Origin: Calycina herbarum
Taxonomy: Eukaryota > Ascomycota > Leotiomycetes > Helotiales > Pezizellaceae
Reading direction: 5' to 3'
Assembly: GCA_001414485.1 (NCBI GenBank)
Contig: LLEY01000060.1
Span: 310,001 to 374,000, forward strand
DNA length: 64,000 bases
The translations under genes were made by a program, and so were the position numbers. The notes beneath the pieces are model-generated. The model searched no databases, had not been told where the DNA came from, and saw nothing but the letters and a program-made list of their open reading frames with translations. Below, piece by piece: positions 48,480 to 59,736 of the stretch. The first letter of the stretch is position 1. Each line of letters starts with the position of its first letter.

Positions 48480-50172
48480 TCATATCCAATCCCTAACCTC
48501 CTCCCTCTCCTCCCTCAGCGCAACATCTGTAAAAACTCTCTTAACAACCTCCCAAAACTTCCCCTCAGCCATCACAGCGCCAAAAGCAAAACAATCAACT
48601 AGTTCACTCAACGCTCTTCTTAATCTCTCTATCCTTCCTTCCTCAACTAATAGTTTCGTTCCATATTTTTCTACTAACATAAACCAAGCTTGAACGGGGG
48701 TGACTTCCCAATCGCCTTTGGGGAGGTATTGGGACATTTCTTTGAGTGTTTGGAGGGTTGAGGAGGAGGAAGAGGCGTGGGTGAAGGAGGGGACAGGGAC
48801 GGCTGCTGTGAGGGCGGGGAAGACGGGTGCGGGTGCGGAGGTGTAGAGGAGGGTTGAGGCTAGGAGTTCGTGGCCGGAAGGGTCGCCGAGGGGATCGAAG
48901 GAGGGTTCTGGGGCGTGGAAATGGGTTCTGCATGGGTGTTCGAGTCTATAGAAGTAAGTTTGATGTGACAAAAGAGGGTTAAATCGAGATCCCAGTTGAA
49001 ATGAGAATAAGGGGAAAGAAGAGTACATACGCAAGTATAAAGTTCACAGCCGTAGTCGAGAAATCTACTTCCTTCTTCACTGGTTTCGTTTCCTGTGGTT
49101 TTGTTGATTGTGGCCCCAGAGATTGTTTAGTGGCCGGAGAAAGCGAATCCCCTTCAGAATCAATCTCACTCAAAACATTATCAAGAAAAGCATCAAAACC
49201 CGCCATATCAATACCCCCTCCTCCTTCTCCTGTGGTTTTATCTTCTTTTTGGCTAACCCTTAAAATCGTCTTTCTCAATTCCTTATCAAAGAATGTGTTA
49301 ACTCTCATACTCCCCCCGTCGGGAGTCCATTGCATATCATCATGTACATTCAAAGAATCGGGATTTATATTCAAAGGAGGTGGTTCCAGTGGACCTTGGG
49401 GGTCGAAATTAAATGGTTGTCCTAGCTGGGAGGCTTGGGGTTGTTGGGGAAGCGAGATGGGGATTTGGGCTTGGAGGAGTGCCTTTTTAATGGTGTTGTT
49501 TTCTTGCTGGGCGAGGAGGGCCTGGGATTCGGCGGTGGAGATTAAGTTGCGCAGGTCGATGATGTCTTGTTCTAGGTGTTTACTTTTACTTTCCGTTAGT
49601 TCTTGGTGATGGGATGAGTAGGAGTTGGTGGTGCGTTACGCGTAGTTGGCTTTTCTTTCTCGGTGTTCTCTGGTGGGGTGTTAGTATGTGTTGAAGAAGA
49701 AGATGGGAAGGGGGGAGGGGTACGAACTTCTGAGCTTTCCGAACTTGAGCTCTTCGTTTCTGCTTTGCGGATAATGCGGCAGTTGCAACGTCTTCTTCGG
49801 GTTCTGTTGCAAGAAACCTCTTAGTAAATAAAACTCCAGGCATTTTTGATACAACAAATCAACAAGTAATATACAAGAGGGGAAACGAAATAACAGAAAA
49901 GAGGTAAGTATAGAACAACAAATCAAAAGGAAAAGAAATTGTAAAAATTAAGCAGGGAAACAAAAAAGCTTTTAATAAAACAGAGCAGCAATCTCAAACT
50001 GGAGGAATCACTAGCTTATCAAGTCCAAATTCCAAAAGTAGAAAAAATGATTACCATCGCCTCCTCCACCCTCCCTATTGCTTGAAACAAACTTAAACTT
50101 CTTCCCCGTCTTCTGCCAAAAATCGCTAAAGCTACCGGAACCACTAGCAGTAGGCTCAGCCTCGGAAGCCAT
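48480..50172 (-). CDS. bZIP transcription factor with an atypical basic region
   Basis: Five exons (50172..50055, 49803..49728, 49669..49640, 49582..49031, 48945..48480) give 413 residues in frame. Intron 1 is long (251 bp); the others are 57-85 bp with TACTAAC or ACTAAC branches in introns 2 and 3. The third exon is only 30 nt and encodes part of the basic region. Residues 53-79 read KQKRRAQVRKAQKEHRERK then ANYAKHLE. This is a Yap-like basic region in which the usual Asn is Val (residue 60). A weak zipper follows (Leu78, Leu85, then Ala). The centre is Gln/Pro-rich. The C-terminal 170 residues are a conserved-looking helical region (GDWEVTPVQAWFMLVEKYG) found in a fungal bZIP group I cannot name. 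Target genes are unknown. ATG at 50172 is the only real ATG at the 5' end of exon 1. Confidence 0.85.
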
Positions 50173-51028
50173 CTTCACTGCCACCCGCAGAACTGGATCA
50201 AACAAACAATTCCCGCTCGAACACCCTGGATAAAAATGATTCCAAAGATTGTTCCAGAACTCGTTGACGTATATCCGGCCGTATCAAAAAAGATTGGATT
50301 GGATGAAGAAGTCTGAGAAGGGGGGTTGAGCTTCATTTTTGTGGCTGGGCCCCATGCGGAAAAGTTACGTCGTGCTGAACCAAGAGCTGAGCGTGGGATC
50401 TGAGAAGGATCATTAAAGTTTCGTACTGCTAGTTTGGGTATGACAGAATAGTATATTGTAACAATTGTAAGCCAGATTGGTAATCGTCGTTGCCCGATAA
50501 GTAACCTGAACTAACAACAAAAATCAAACAAATTATAAGGGTAGATAGAGTGGAAAAAGAAAGACTTATCAAATCGCTGAGAAAAAAGGCTGGTCGAGCC
50601 CGTGACGCAATTGATGACTGCAGGCATCACACATAAGCAGCCTGGGATCACTTGGAATCACAATTGCTTATTTGGGATTGGCACATGGTGCGCCAGGGAT
50701 TAGGCAGTTTCACAAGGGTCTTGCGGAAACTAGCTATTCAACTTGTGTATTCCTTGGCGGCCATCTCCGTGTATTATTAGTCCTCATGTATAAAGCCAAC
50801 AACTTCTTGTGTTTGATATGTCGACCCTAGTTGCTGTAAGTATCGTCCCAACTGCTACCTGTCATGTTCGGCTCGCCCTTCTTCGCTTAACCCCTCAATG
50901 AGAGCGACGAAAGTCTATTCCGAACACGATTACTCGTCTCGTTTGGTGCTCGTAAAGGAAACTCTTGGGGTATCGCGATGAGGTCTTATTCATCGTTCCA
51001 AATATTCCTCTATCCGAGTGTATCGAGT
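50173..51028. other. Intergenic bZIP promoter / 3' end of Fmp32-like gene
   Basis: About 850 bp hold the bZIP promoter side and the 3' flank of the next minus-strand gene. No other feature recognised. Confidence 0.5.
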
Positions 51029-52398
51029 CTAATTCGCAGTCAAAAGTTCCGCAACACCATGAGCAGATAAATCCTCCCGATGTTCCTCCTTCCTAGGAGC
51101 CTTCAGAAGATTCCGTCGTTTCTCTTCATCCTCATGAGACTTGTAACTCGCATATCGTAACGAGGTCAAGACCATGAAAGCCATGACCAAGATGCCAATC
51201 ACGGATCTTCTTGTCAGGATCCAACGAAGACCTTCTACTTCGGATTTGCTGTCGCTGTTTAATGACACGGTGATTTTGTAGTTGAGTTCTTGGATCTGTT
51301 TTGACATTAGGTTTTGGATTTCTTGGATTATTTTGTTTGGAAGAAGAACTTACAGCACTTTCCATAGCTCGTTGTTCTTGTCTGACTGCCATCTTTCGAT
51401 CATCAAACATACCTTTCAAGTCATCTTTCAAACTCAAAAGTTCTTGAGTGAGTTTCTGATTCAAAATATCAACTTCATGCTGTAAAAGCGTTCTTTCTCT
51501 TCGCATAGACTCCTCGTTTGCCTTGCGATTATTCTGAACTTCCGTCTTCAATTCTGAGCAAGCAGCTCGAAAGAGATAAGTTTCCTACAACCAAATTAGC
51601 CTCCCTTCATCACCAAGCGGCTTGGCTCCCAAAACTCACATTCTCAACATCGCTCTTGCTGACCAAACCCTCCTTTGCAACTTCCAAATTCTTCGCCAAA
51701 AGGCCCCTCACAGCCTTCATAGCAGTAATACTCTGATCCGTCGTGAACCCTCCCTTCTCAACTTGTTGTACCAATCCATACGTATCAAAATGGTGAACAT
51801 AAGGCGGAGTCTGTAAGTGCGGTGGTTTCAGCGCATTTTCCTGCTCATGTGTTTTCGGAGGTGGCATCTCGAGTATCGTCTCCGTAGGTGTCTTTATATC
51901 CCCAGCACCAGCATCGGGTTTCTGTCCAATTGGTGTCTTAGAATCTTTACTAACTGCCTTTTCAAAAGGCAAAGAAGAAGATTCTTTTAATACATCCCCC
52001 GCAGCTTGTGTTTCTTCTGATAATGGTTCCGCAGGAATATCCGAATTTGTGGTATTATTTCCTTGAGCTTCGCTCTTCTCAGTCGTCCCTTGGTTGTCCA
52101 ACGTCGCAATTTTAGTCTTCTCATTCCCAGTCTCCTTTGCCTCTTTCGCCTCTTCCTCTATCGAAGAGAGTTTCTCCCCATCCGCCGTCTCAGAATCTGC
52201 CACGAAAGGCTCAACAGCCTTCCCGTGTCTCTCCACGAATCTCTGTTGTTTCCTAGTGGTCTTCGCGAAACCCCTCGCTTTCATGCATTGTCGCGATGGT
52301 AATTGGGGTCTTCGTAGAAGGGTTTGGGTGGTCGGTTCGTAGGTTCGAATTGAGCGGAAGAGATGGGGGTAGAGGAAGGTAAGGCGAGTGGTAGACAT
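51029..52398 (-). CDS. Mitochondrial coiled-coil protein, DUF1640 family (Fmp32 / CCDC90 / MCUR1-like)
   Basis: Three exons, 52398..51640, 51584..51354 and 51295..51029, give 418 residues in frame. The N-terminus is basic and lacks acidic residues for about 20 positions, consistent with a mitochondrial presequence. Residues about 60-195 are low-complexity Glu, Lys, Thr and Ala. The DUF1640 region starts at about residue 199 (PYVHHFDTYGLVQQVEKGGF, then AVRGLLAKNLEVAKEGLVSKSDVEN). It continues over the splice site into a long coiled coil (VQNNRKANEESMRRERTLLQ). A single membrane segment lies near the end (SVIGILVMAFMVLTSL, 361-376). Relatives are inner-membrane proteins involved in cytochrome oxidase assembly, proline metabolism or calcium-uniporter regulation. 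The exact role here is inferred. The gene is divergent from COG1 across 654 bp. Confidence 0.92.
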
Positions 52399-53052
52399 GG
52401 CGGTTGTTGGGTTGTGAAGAAGTAGAAGGCATGGGAGCTTCTCTTATCGATATTTTAGATTCCGTTGTCGGCTTTGAGGTCTTGGCACTCGGGTTTGGGT
52501 TCTGTAGCTGGCTCTACAATCTGCTAGGTTATAAGTATTGCTTTTTTGGTTGCTTGAATTTTTTGCTGGAGGAGTAGGTAGCGATGACTAAGGATATACA
52601 TTACTTTTGCTATTCAACCTATTCTCTCCTTATTTTGGAAGGTTGTTTTTCCAATATGTGAGAAGTATTTGATACTCCGTTATACCTCTATTTGGAAGCA
52701 ACACCATTCTTAACCATTGCAATCCCATTATATTATAGAATAAAGTTGATATTCCAATTGAAAGTATAAAGCTTCTTTATAATCTATATTAACCTTAAAA
52801 GATAATCTGAGTGAGGGGCGATTATAGTGAGCCTCACTAATAAGGCTGTGCACAGACTCAATGAACACCTCTCTCCCCACCACCACCTTCAGCAGATCAG
52901 ATCTCTGTATAAGTACAAATTGAATAACAACCACTACCACCCTAACAATCGCAATCCAAAATTCTCACAATTCATACACCGTAAACCACAACACACCTCA
53001 CCTAAAACAACTAGGGCAAAATCGCTATCTGTTCACAAACCCAACCCCAAAA
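52399..53052. promoter_or_regulatory. Divergent promoter region, Fmp32-like / COG1
   Basis: This 654-bp region between divergent starts contains an AT-rich stretch (about 52600-52800) and a CA-rich leader before COG1. No specific site is claimed. Confidence 0.5.
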
Positions 53053-55512
53053 ATGGCAGCCACCCTCCTCTCCCCCAACACAACCCTCACACCCGCCGAA
53101 GCCTTCTCCGCCCCCCTCCCTCAGGTTAGGCAATTCCACCGCCAACTTACCACCTCCCTCGACGAGAAAAATGCCCGTCTCCGCACCCTCGTGGGTGGTT
53201 CCTACCGTCAACTCCTCGGAACCGCCGAAACGATCCTCGAAATGCGACGCAACATCGACATCGTAGAGGAGAAACTAGGTCGTGTAGGGAAAGGATGTGG
53301 GAGGAGTGTTATAGGGAATATGGCGGAGGGATTGGGCACTTTATATGAGAGGAATGGGAGGGAGAGGGGACGATTGGAATGGGCTGCTAGGATGAAGGTT
53401 TTGAGTGCCTGTGGACTGGTTGTTGGACGGCTTGTTAAGGGGAAGAGAGAGGAGGGGAGGGTGGACAGGGCGGGTAGGTTGGTTTTGGCCGCGAAGGTTT
53501 TGGTGCTGAATCGGCTTTTGGCGAAGAGTACGGGGGATTTGGCAGTAGGACGGAGGAGAGAGGATAGGGAGGCAGTAGAAGAGGCGAGGCGGAAATACGG
53601 GGTCTCGAGGAGGAGGGTGTTGGGTGCTATTGAGAAGATGTTGGAGAGGACGGACGGGGAAGAGTCAAGGGAGGATCTGCTGCTGGCTCTTTCGGCTTAT
53701 AGTCTTGCTACGAGTTCGGGCGCAAAGGATGTCCTGAGATACTTTTTGAAAATCAGAGGAGAGGCTTTGGAATTGGCATTTGAGGATGATGCGAAGGCGT
53801 CGGGGATCATTAAAGCACTTGAGCTTTATAGTAAGACATTACTGGACGTTCAAGCTGTGGTCATGACACGACTTCCTCAGGCTCTGGCAGCATTGAAATC
53901 AAAGCCTTTGCTGAAAGACAATGGTATCAGAGAGATTGAGGGACTTCGACTTGATGTTTGCGAAAAGTGGTTTGGAGATGATATCTTGTTCTTTACACCC
54001 TACATCAGACACGACGACTTGACTTCTCAATTAGCAGTCGACACACTCCGAAGTTGGGCTACGAAAGCTTCGGGGGTTTTGCTGAAAGGATTTAGCAAGT
54101 CATTGCAAAGAATCCACGAGTTCAAAACAGTTGTTGATCTTCGAACGAAAATTCTCCAAATTTGGATCAAGGATGGAGGAAAAGCAAAGCGCTTCGATCC
54201 TTCAGTCGTCCTGGACGGGCTACGAAAGGTCATCAATGATCGTATGGTACAACTCCTCGAGTCTCGAATCAAGAAATTACATCTAGTAGCAACTGAAGTC
54301 GAAGGGACATTAGAATCATGGGACGAGGCTAAGAAAGATACCCATGGAAGTCTCTGGGACGAAGAAATGCTAGAGATGGATGTTTCCAACGGTGCCTCTC
54401 ATTTCCGAGAAGCAATCATCGCCCGAACCTACGGAAGAAACGATGCCGTATCAAGAGTTCACAAAGGCTATCAAACATGGCGAAAACTGGTGGACGAAAT
54501 TGTCGTTATCATCGAACAACTCAAAAAACAAAGATGGGATGACGACCTCGAGGATATCGAAGACGATCTTACCCTCGAAACTAGAAATACCCTACTCAGT
54601 ACCGAAGACCCAAATATGCTACAGGAACACCTCAACTCAGGTCTTGAAAAAGCATACAAAGAGCTCCACGAAAAACTCGCATCCCTTCTATCATCCTACG
54701 ATGAAAACGAAGAAATAGGACCAATATCAATTTACATCATCCGTCTAATCCGCGATCTCCGAGCCTCACTTCCTCCAAACCAAACCTTACAAGCGTTTGG
54801 GCTTTCACTTATTCCAGCACTTCATGAGAGATTAGCCTCTACAGTCTCCACAGTTTCACTGAGAACCTTCTCAAAAAGCTTCACAAGGAAGAAGGTACCA
54901 GGAAGAGCATTATGGGAAGGAAACCCGGAGTTACCTGTTCAGCCCTCTCCTGCTACTTTCAAGCTGCTGAATGGCTTGACTTTGGCGATGGCGGGTGCTG
55001 GAAGTGATTTGTGGAGTCAGACTGCGATTGGGGTTCTGAAGAAGTATTTGTGCGAGGAGTTGGGTAGTTCATGGGCAGAGGCTTTGAATACCCAGAAGGA
55101 GAAGGAGAAAGCTCTTGCTGCTCTTAAGAAGCCTGAACCAGAACCGGAGAAGGAAGACCCAGAAAAGGAAGAGGGCGACGAGAAACCAGAATCAGAATCT
55201 ACTCCTACCTCACCGATACCAGACAAAGATGAAGAACCACCAAAACCAAAATCACCAGTTGAAGAACAATCCAGTCACGATACACAGCCCCCAGATCCAG
55301 TAAATCAAAAAGAAAAATTGATACAATCACTATTCGACATCTTCCTCCTCCAAGACTCCTTTGAGCTTCCAGATTCCAATGGCTTACAAGATCTAGGAGA
55401 GGAAATAGGGAAGGAAATAGAACTCGATGATGCGGCGAGGAAGAGACTTCAGAATGCGGCTAGGGAGTATTGGAAGAGGACTGGGTTGTTGTTTGGTCTT
55501 TTGAGTGGTTAG
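53053..55512 (+). CDS. cog1: Conserved oligomeric Golgi complex subunit 1 (COG1)
   Basis: An intronless gene of 819 residues. COG1 is part of the lobe A/B bridge of the COG tether, which recycles Golgi enzymes in retrograde vesicles. The N-terminal Vps51-type segment is clear (PLPQVRQFHRQLTTSLDEKN, then RTLVGGSYRQLLGTAETILE and MRRNIDIVEEKL, about residues 23-79). The middle is helical (LDVCEKWFGDDILFFTPYIR). A Glu/Pro/Lys-rich insert of about 55 residues near 692-746 separates the body from a conserved C-terminal helix region (LIQSLFDIFLLQDSFEL ... EYWKRTGLLFGLLSG). The length agrees with filamentous-fungal COG1. The ATG at 53053 follows a CA-rich leader and precedes MAATLLSPNTTLTPAEAF, the expected start. 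Confidence 0.93.
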   Translation: MAATLLSPNTTLTPAEAFSAPLPQVRQFHRQLTTSLDEKNARLRTLVGGSYRQLLGTAETILEMRRNIDIVEEKLGRVGKGCGRSVIGNMAEGLGTLYERNGRERGRLEWAARMKVLSACGLVVGRLVKGKREEGRVDRAGRLVLAAKVLVLNRLLAKSTGDLAVGRRREDREAVEEARRKYGVSRRRVLGAIEKMLERTDGEESREDLLLALSAYSLATSSGAKDVLRYFLKIRGEALELAFEDDAKASGIIKALELYSKTLLDVQAVVMTRLPQALAALKSKPLLKDNGIREIEGLRLDVCEKWFGDDILFFTPYIRHDDLTSQLAVDTLRSWATKASGVLLKGFSKSLQRIHEFKTVVDLRTKILQIWIKDGGKAKRFDPSVVLDGLRKVINDRMVQLLESRIKKLHLVATEVEGTLESWDEAKKDTHGSLWDEEMLEMDVSNGASHFREAIIARTYGRNDAVSRVHKGYQTWRKLVDEIVVIIEQLKKQRWDDDLEDIEDDLTLETRNTLLSTEDPNMLQEHLNSGLEKAYKELHEKLASLLSSYDENEEIGPISIYIIRLIRDLRASLPPNQTLQAFGLSLIPALHERLASTVSTVSLRTFSKSFTRKKVPGRALWEGNPELPVQPSPATFKLLNGLTLAMAGAGSDLWSQTAIGVLKKYLCEELGSSWAEALNTQKEKEKALAALKKPEPEPEKEDPEKEEGDEKPESESTPTSPIPDKDEEPPKPKSPVEEQSSHDTQPPDPVNQKEKLIQSLFDIFLLQDSFELPDSNGLQDLGEEIGKEIELDDAARKRLQNAAREYWKRTGLLFGLLSG

Positions 55513-56081
55513 ATATACAAGGGCACCACAGCAGGGTTCTTAGATAGGTAGATATCAGAATTGTGAAATGAGGGGGGTATTGATAAACATTGATGAAAGT
55601 CCCTTCTCTCTCTAATGCTAGCCATATTCAGAGATATATGACCTTCACTACAGTGAGATGAACAAGGAGTTTCGTTTGTATGGTGGGTACGAAGGATTAA
55701 CGCGGCACTCAATCTCAACGTGGGGGGCTAAAGCATTGCGAGTAAGCCGTGAGTAACTCGCAACTTAATATGGGGGCTAAAAATGTCACCACCCGGCTGG
55801 CTTTCTTCTCGCTCAATGATGGTATCATTCAAGGAACTTTGTCTTAGAACGGAGAATATACAAGGAGCAAAATTGAGAAATGTAAAATACACTAATAACG
55901 AGACCTGGAGGCATTATATCCTTAGTGAAAGCAGGGTATCTTATCCCACGGCTCATCCCGGAAATGTTCATTATTTCACGACTTTTAATAGTTTAACAGA
56001 CCATAGATTATCCATACAACTCCCCCCAACGTTTTACTCTCAGAAAACTTCCCATTCAAATACGCCGTTCAGGAAGAGACT
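55513..56081. other. Intergenic between convergent COG1 and GCNA-like gene
   Basis: This 569-bp 3'-3' intergenic region contains no recognisable gene. A 150-codon plus frame (55783-56235) overlaps the next gene antisense and is a shadow. Confidence 0.55.
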
Positions 56082-58305
56082 TCAAGAGCCCGTCAACTCC
56101 AAAAAGTTCAATTTCCGCACCACACACTCCGTCTCATCCTCACCCACCGGAGTCCCCTCTTTACTCGACATCATCTCTTTCTTCGTTCCACCCACAGTAC
56201 CACCATTTCCAAGCTTTGAAGCTTTAAACTCCTGATATTTCTTCCCCACCAAACCCATAATCTCCTTCTGCGGACTGCCAGGGTTCTCCTCCCGCACAAT
56301 TCTCATATGTTCCTTGACGAAAGCTTGATATCCACTAACCCCCTCGGTTTCCTTCCTCGGCACAGGCTTCGTTTGAATCAATTTGTTTTTGCAGGCTCCA
56401 CATTGATGTCTTTTGGGGTCGATACTCTTGCTATGCCTCTTGAACTCCAGACCGCAATGTTCACATGTCCAGATATATTTGTAATCGATGGTGTAAGAAT
56501 GCTTAGTCGTGACTTCGATGCCGCGATCACCAAAAAGCGCGGAGCATTTTGAAGCCCAGGCTTTGAACTCTTTTCCGTGAGGATTCGTCTTGATATTGGA
56601 AATCATAAAGTTGGCGAGATGACAGAATTCATGAGCAATTACGTTCAACAGTCGGTCTTCGTCGTCTATCACTTTTTCGGCCAGCTCGATGCTTGCGTAA
56701 TGTCTGTGAATTGGTTGGGTTCCCAAAGATGATTTGATGGTCTCTCTTTTCCAATTCGCTCGGCCTGCAGTAGTGTTCAATTTCTTCGACCAAATGATCT
56801 TGATTCCTCCTGTTGATCTAGCGAGTTCTGAGACCTTTCCTTGAGTAATCTTCTCATCTAATTCGAGGAGAAAAGCTTCGGCTATGGCGTGCTTCTTTTC
56901 CGAAAAGGCCTTCTTCGCGTCTTTAATCAATCGATCTTGTTTGGCAAGAGTTTTCTTGGTTGGAGAAAAAAGGAGTTTTCCCGAAGAATCGTCAACTGGT
57001 TTGGCTTTGGGTTTGATAATTTTCCGGGGTGAATATTCATCATTCCAGTCATTGATCACATCTTGACTCCAAAACGCATCGGAGCTTTGCTTATGTGGAG
57101 AATCGGGTATAATTGCTGGTTTCTTGTAAGGTGACATTGGTTTGAGGTCTGGACTGCTAGGTGGTGTTTCAAAACGAGTTTCTTTGGAAACTTTTCTGGG
57201 TTTGGTTTCAGACGGGGAGCTGTATTCATTAGTATTCAAACATGGTATTTCAAAGCTGCACTTACTATTGAAGAGTAAATGGGTTATCTGTGTCGGAATT
57301 TGGTGTTTGTTTCTTTTTTAGCTTGCTGCCTTCCATTGTGGGTTTGGGTTTGCCCGACTCTGCCCTCCTGGGTTTGTCGTTTGAAGACCTGCTCTTCTCC
57401 CCTTCCCTGCTCCCCATACTAATATCCAAAGTTCTCATCGTTCTTTCCAGTTCCAACTCACTCTCGTCTTTGGAGTCTAGAATGAAAAAGGGTTGTCTCA
57501 AAACCGGCTTCGTTTCTATTGATCTTTCGGATTTTACCTTTGTTGGCTTTGGTTTCAATGGTCGAGCATTTTCTGAATCTTCCTTTGTGATCCCACGTAT
57601 TTTGCCGAATTTGTCTTCCTTTGAACCAAGTCCAAGATTCCTCATCCCAAATTCGAGATCCAATTCTCTCTTTTCCGTCTTGCAATTTAGCGCCGGTAAA
57701 TCTTTCGTCTTTTCCAATTCCTCATCAGGCGTCCTTTCCCTTCTTCCCCGTACCAACCTTCTTACACTTCTCGGCGGCTCTCTCTGCTTTTCTACAAAAC
57801 TCTCGTCCTCAAGATCTTCAATTCCGACGCCCTCCTCGCAAAACGTACTGTCAACACAATCGTCACTAACAATAAAGCCTCCCAAGTCATCTTCCTCGCT
57901 TTCGCTAACTTCGATAACGACTCTTTCTTTCTCCTTCCTCCGAGGACGTTCTAAAACCTCTTTCTCCTCTACGAACGTCGAATTTTTCGGTCTTCTCATC
58001 GCAACCTCAGAAGCGGTGGTGGTCGAGCTGGTACGGGAATTGGTGATGGGTCGGAGAAGAGGGTTCTCAGCTTTCTGTTTAAGCACCCTCTTTTTCGGTT
58101 TCGTCGTTGATTTTCCAGATAATGATTCCTCTCCTTCATTCTTGATACCAGCTCTCTCCCTCGATGGTGCGGTGATTTTGGTTGACCCTGTGACGCGTTG
58201 CGATGCCTGTTTACATGTACCCACGACCGTCTTCCTGGCGCCTTTGACAAGCTCCCCAATATCGGGGAAATCATCATCGCTGCTTCCCACATTCAGCCTC
58301 GCCAT
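56082..58305 (-). CDS. SprT-like metalloprotease with acidic N-terminus and HMG-box-like tail (GCNA/ACRC homologue)
   Basis: Two exons, 58305..57266 and 57219..56082, are joined by a 46-bp intron (GTAAGT, branch TACTAATG, ACAG). The junction rebuilds Tyr347 and gives 725 residues. Residues 1-420 are disordered, charged and Ser-rich (for example EVSESEEDDLGGFIVSDD), as in GCNA. The SprT domain follows with zinc-binding HEFCH (about 543-547). A treble-clef/zinc-ribbon has CEHC and CGAC pairs (about 599-623). The end (VSGYQAFVKEHMRIVREENP ... VGKKYQEFK) is HMG-box-like. Relatives remove DNA-protein crosslinks in the nucleus. A second upstream in-frame ATG at 58359 would add 18 residues. MARLNVGSSDDDFPD at 58305 looks more natural. 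Without the intron the gene would wrongly appear as two frames. Confidence 0.92.
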
Positions 58306-58787
58306 CTCGTTTCGTTGTCGTCGTAATCGTGAAGTGTTGATAACTATTTGAGGCTTCATAAAAATTATTGAAATCAATGTCGTTGCAAACTATTTTTTCG
58401 AGGTTCAGGTTGTTGTGTTGACACAGCAACAACACCCTTGCCACCCCACCACGCTAAAATTTGCTCTAACACCACGAACGCCAAAACCCTATCGCCGATA
58501 TTAAGTGTCGTAAAGAATTTAAAAAGTAACAGAGTAGCCTCACCATAGTTCGGCAACGATGAAGCTCAGAGGTGTGTACTCCAGGTGGTGGATTTTCTGG
58601 CGTTTCAGTGGATTCTCCTGCAAGAAACGTGACATCAAAGGTAACGTGATTTTGTTAGTTGGTTCTTCATCAGATCGGCTTTCAATCTATGCTTAAGTCG
58701 TTCAATACTACGCAGCCCGATTGCTTTCATATTCCATCTTTTACGGCTTCAAAAAACGACGAAATGCCAACCATCGAGTTCTAGCTC
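58306..58787. promoter_or_regulatory. Divergent promoter region, GCNA-like / metallophosphoesterase
   Basis: These 482 bp should contain both promoters. They may also hold a short first exon of the phosphoesterase. An AG acceptor at 58783-58784 stands three bases before its ATG, so the frame could continue upstream as Leu-Met-Ser-Asp-Leu. Confidence 0.45.
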
Positions 58788-59588
58788 ATGTCGGATCTTC
58801 ACCTCGAGACTCCCAAAGCCCGACCAACATACCAGGATTTCGAAATCCAGCCACAATGTAATAATCTAGCCCTTCTCGGAGACATTGGAAATATAGGAGA
58901 CCCACGTCTCTTTGCATTCCTGGAAGATCAGTTAAGGAAATTCGAAATCGTCTTCTATCTACTTGGCAATCATGAGCCATTCGGCCTGACCATGTCACAA
59001 ACCAAAGCAGCGGTTCTCGGCTTTCAACAACGAGCTGATGAGCTCCATCTCTCCCCGGAATCCTCCCCCGGTCGCTTTGTCTTTCTAGACCAGACGAGAT
59101 TTGATCTTACAGATTCAATAACTGTGCTCGGCTGCACTCTTTTCTCTGCTATCTCTGACGAGCAAAGACAATCGGTATCTCTCTTCTGCGCCGATTTCTC
59201 AGAGGTAGAAGGCTGGTCCATCGATTCACATAATGCATCTCATCAATCTGATCTCAGTTGGCTCAACTCTCAAGTCGAGGAAATCTCACGAACTGAGCCG
59301 CATAGAAATATCGTAATCTTTACTCATCACAGTCCAACAATGCTTGAAGCGGCGAATGACCCAAGACATCTGAAAGATTCTGCAGAAGTACGATCGGCAT
59401 TTGTCACTGATCTTTCGAATCAAGGTTGCTGGAAGAGTGGAAGTGTCGTGCTTTGGGGTTTCGGACATACACATTTTAATTGCGATTTCGTGGATCCGGA
59501 AACGAAGCGGAGAATCGTTGCGAATCAGAACGGCTACCGGAGAAGCGAATCGGATACTTTTGAGGCAGCCAAAGTTGTGGCGGTTTAG
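58788..59588 (+). CDS. Calcineurin-like metallophosphoesterase
   Basis: A 266-residue frame with the complete two-metal phosphoesterase motif set: D-x-H in MSDLHLE (Asp3, His5), GDIG (Asp32), GNHEP (Asn61, His62), the histidines of FTHHSP (180-181) and GFGHTHFN (His227, His229). This group hydrolyses phosphoesters of unknown natural substrate. The first motif begins at residue 2, which is unusually close to the start: family members normally have several residues of beta strand before SDLHLE. A short upstream exon ending at the acceptor before 58785 is likely, but I could not place it with confidence. The start is therefore provisional. It is divergent from the GCNA-like gene and convergent with the next gene (148 bp between stops). 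Confidence 0.88.
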   Translation: MSDLHLETPKARPTYQDFEIQPQCNNLALLGDIGNIGDPRLFAFLEDQLRKFEIVFYLLGNHEPFGLTMSQTKAAVLGFQQRADELHLSPESSPGRFVFLDQTRFDLTDSITVLGCTLFSAISDEQRQSVSLFCADFSEVEGWSIDSHNASHQSDLSWLNSQVEEISRTEPHRNIVIFTHHSPTMLEAANDPRHLKDSAEVRSAFVTDLSNQGCWKSGSVVLWGFGHTHFNCDFVDPETKRRIVANQNGYRRSESDTFEAAKVVAV

Positions 59589-59736
59589 CTACAACGCAAA
59601 TTTGTGATCGTGGTGGAAATGGCGAAAGAAAGCGAGTGGATCTGAGAATGGAGGCATGCAGCTGGTGAGAAAAGGGGACTCAAATCAGATGCTAGTTTTC
59701 CAAAATGCATGGTATTGTTTGCAACTCAAAGCAATC

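Noticed and set aside
57290..58351. 353-codon plus frame opposite the GCNA-like gene
   Set aside because: It mirrors the Ser/Lys/Glu-rich disordered exon of the real minus-strand gene; the translation is Ser/Phe/Leu-rich with no domain, and the real gene has a verified splice into a SprT domain.
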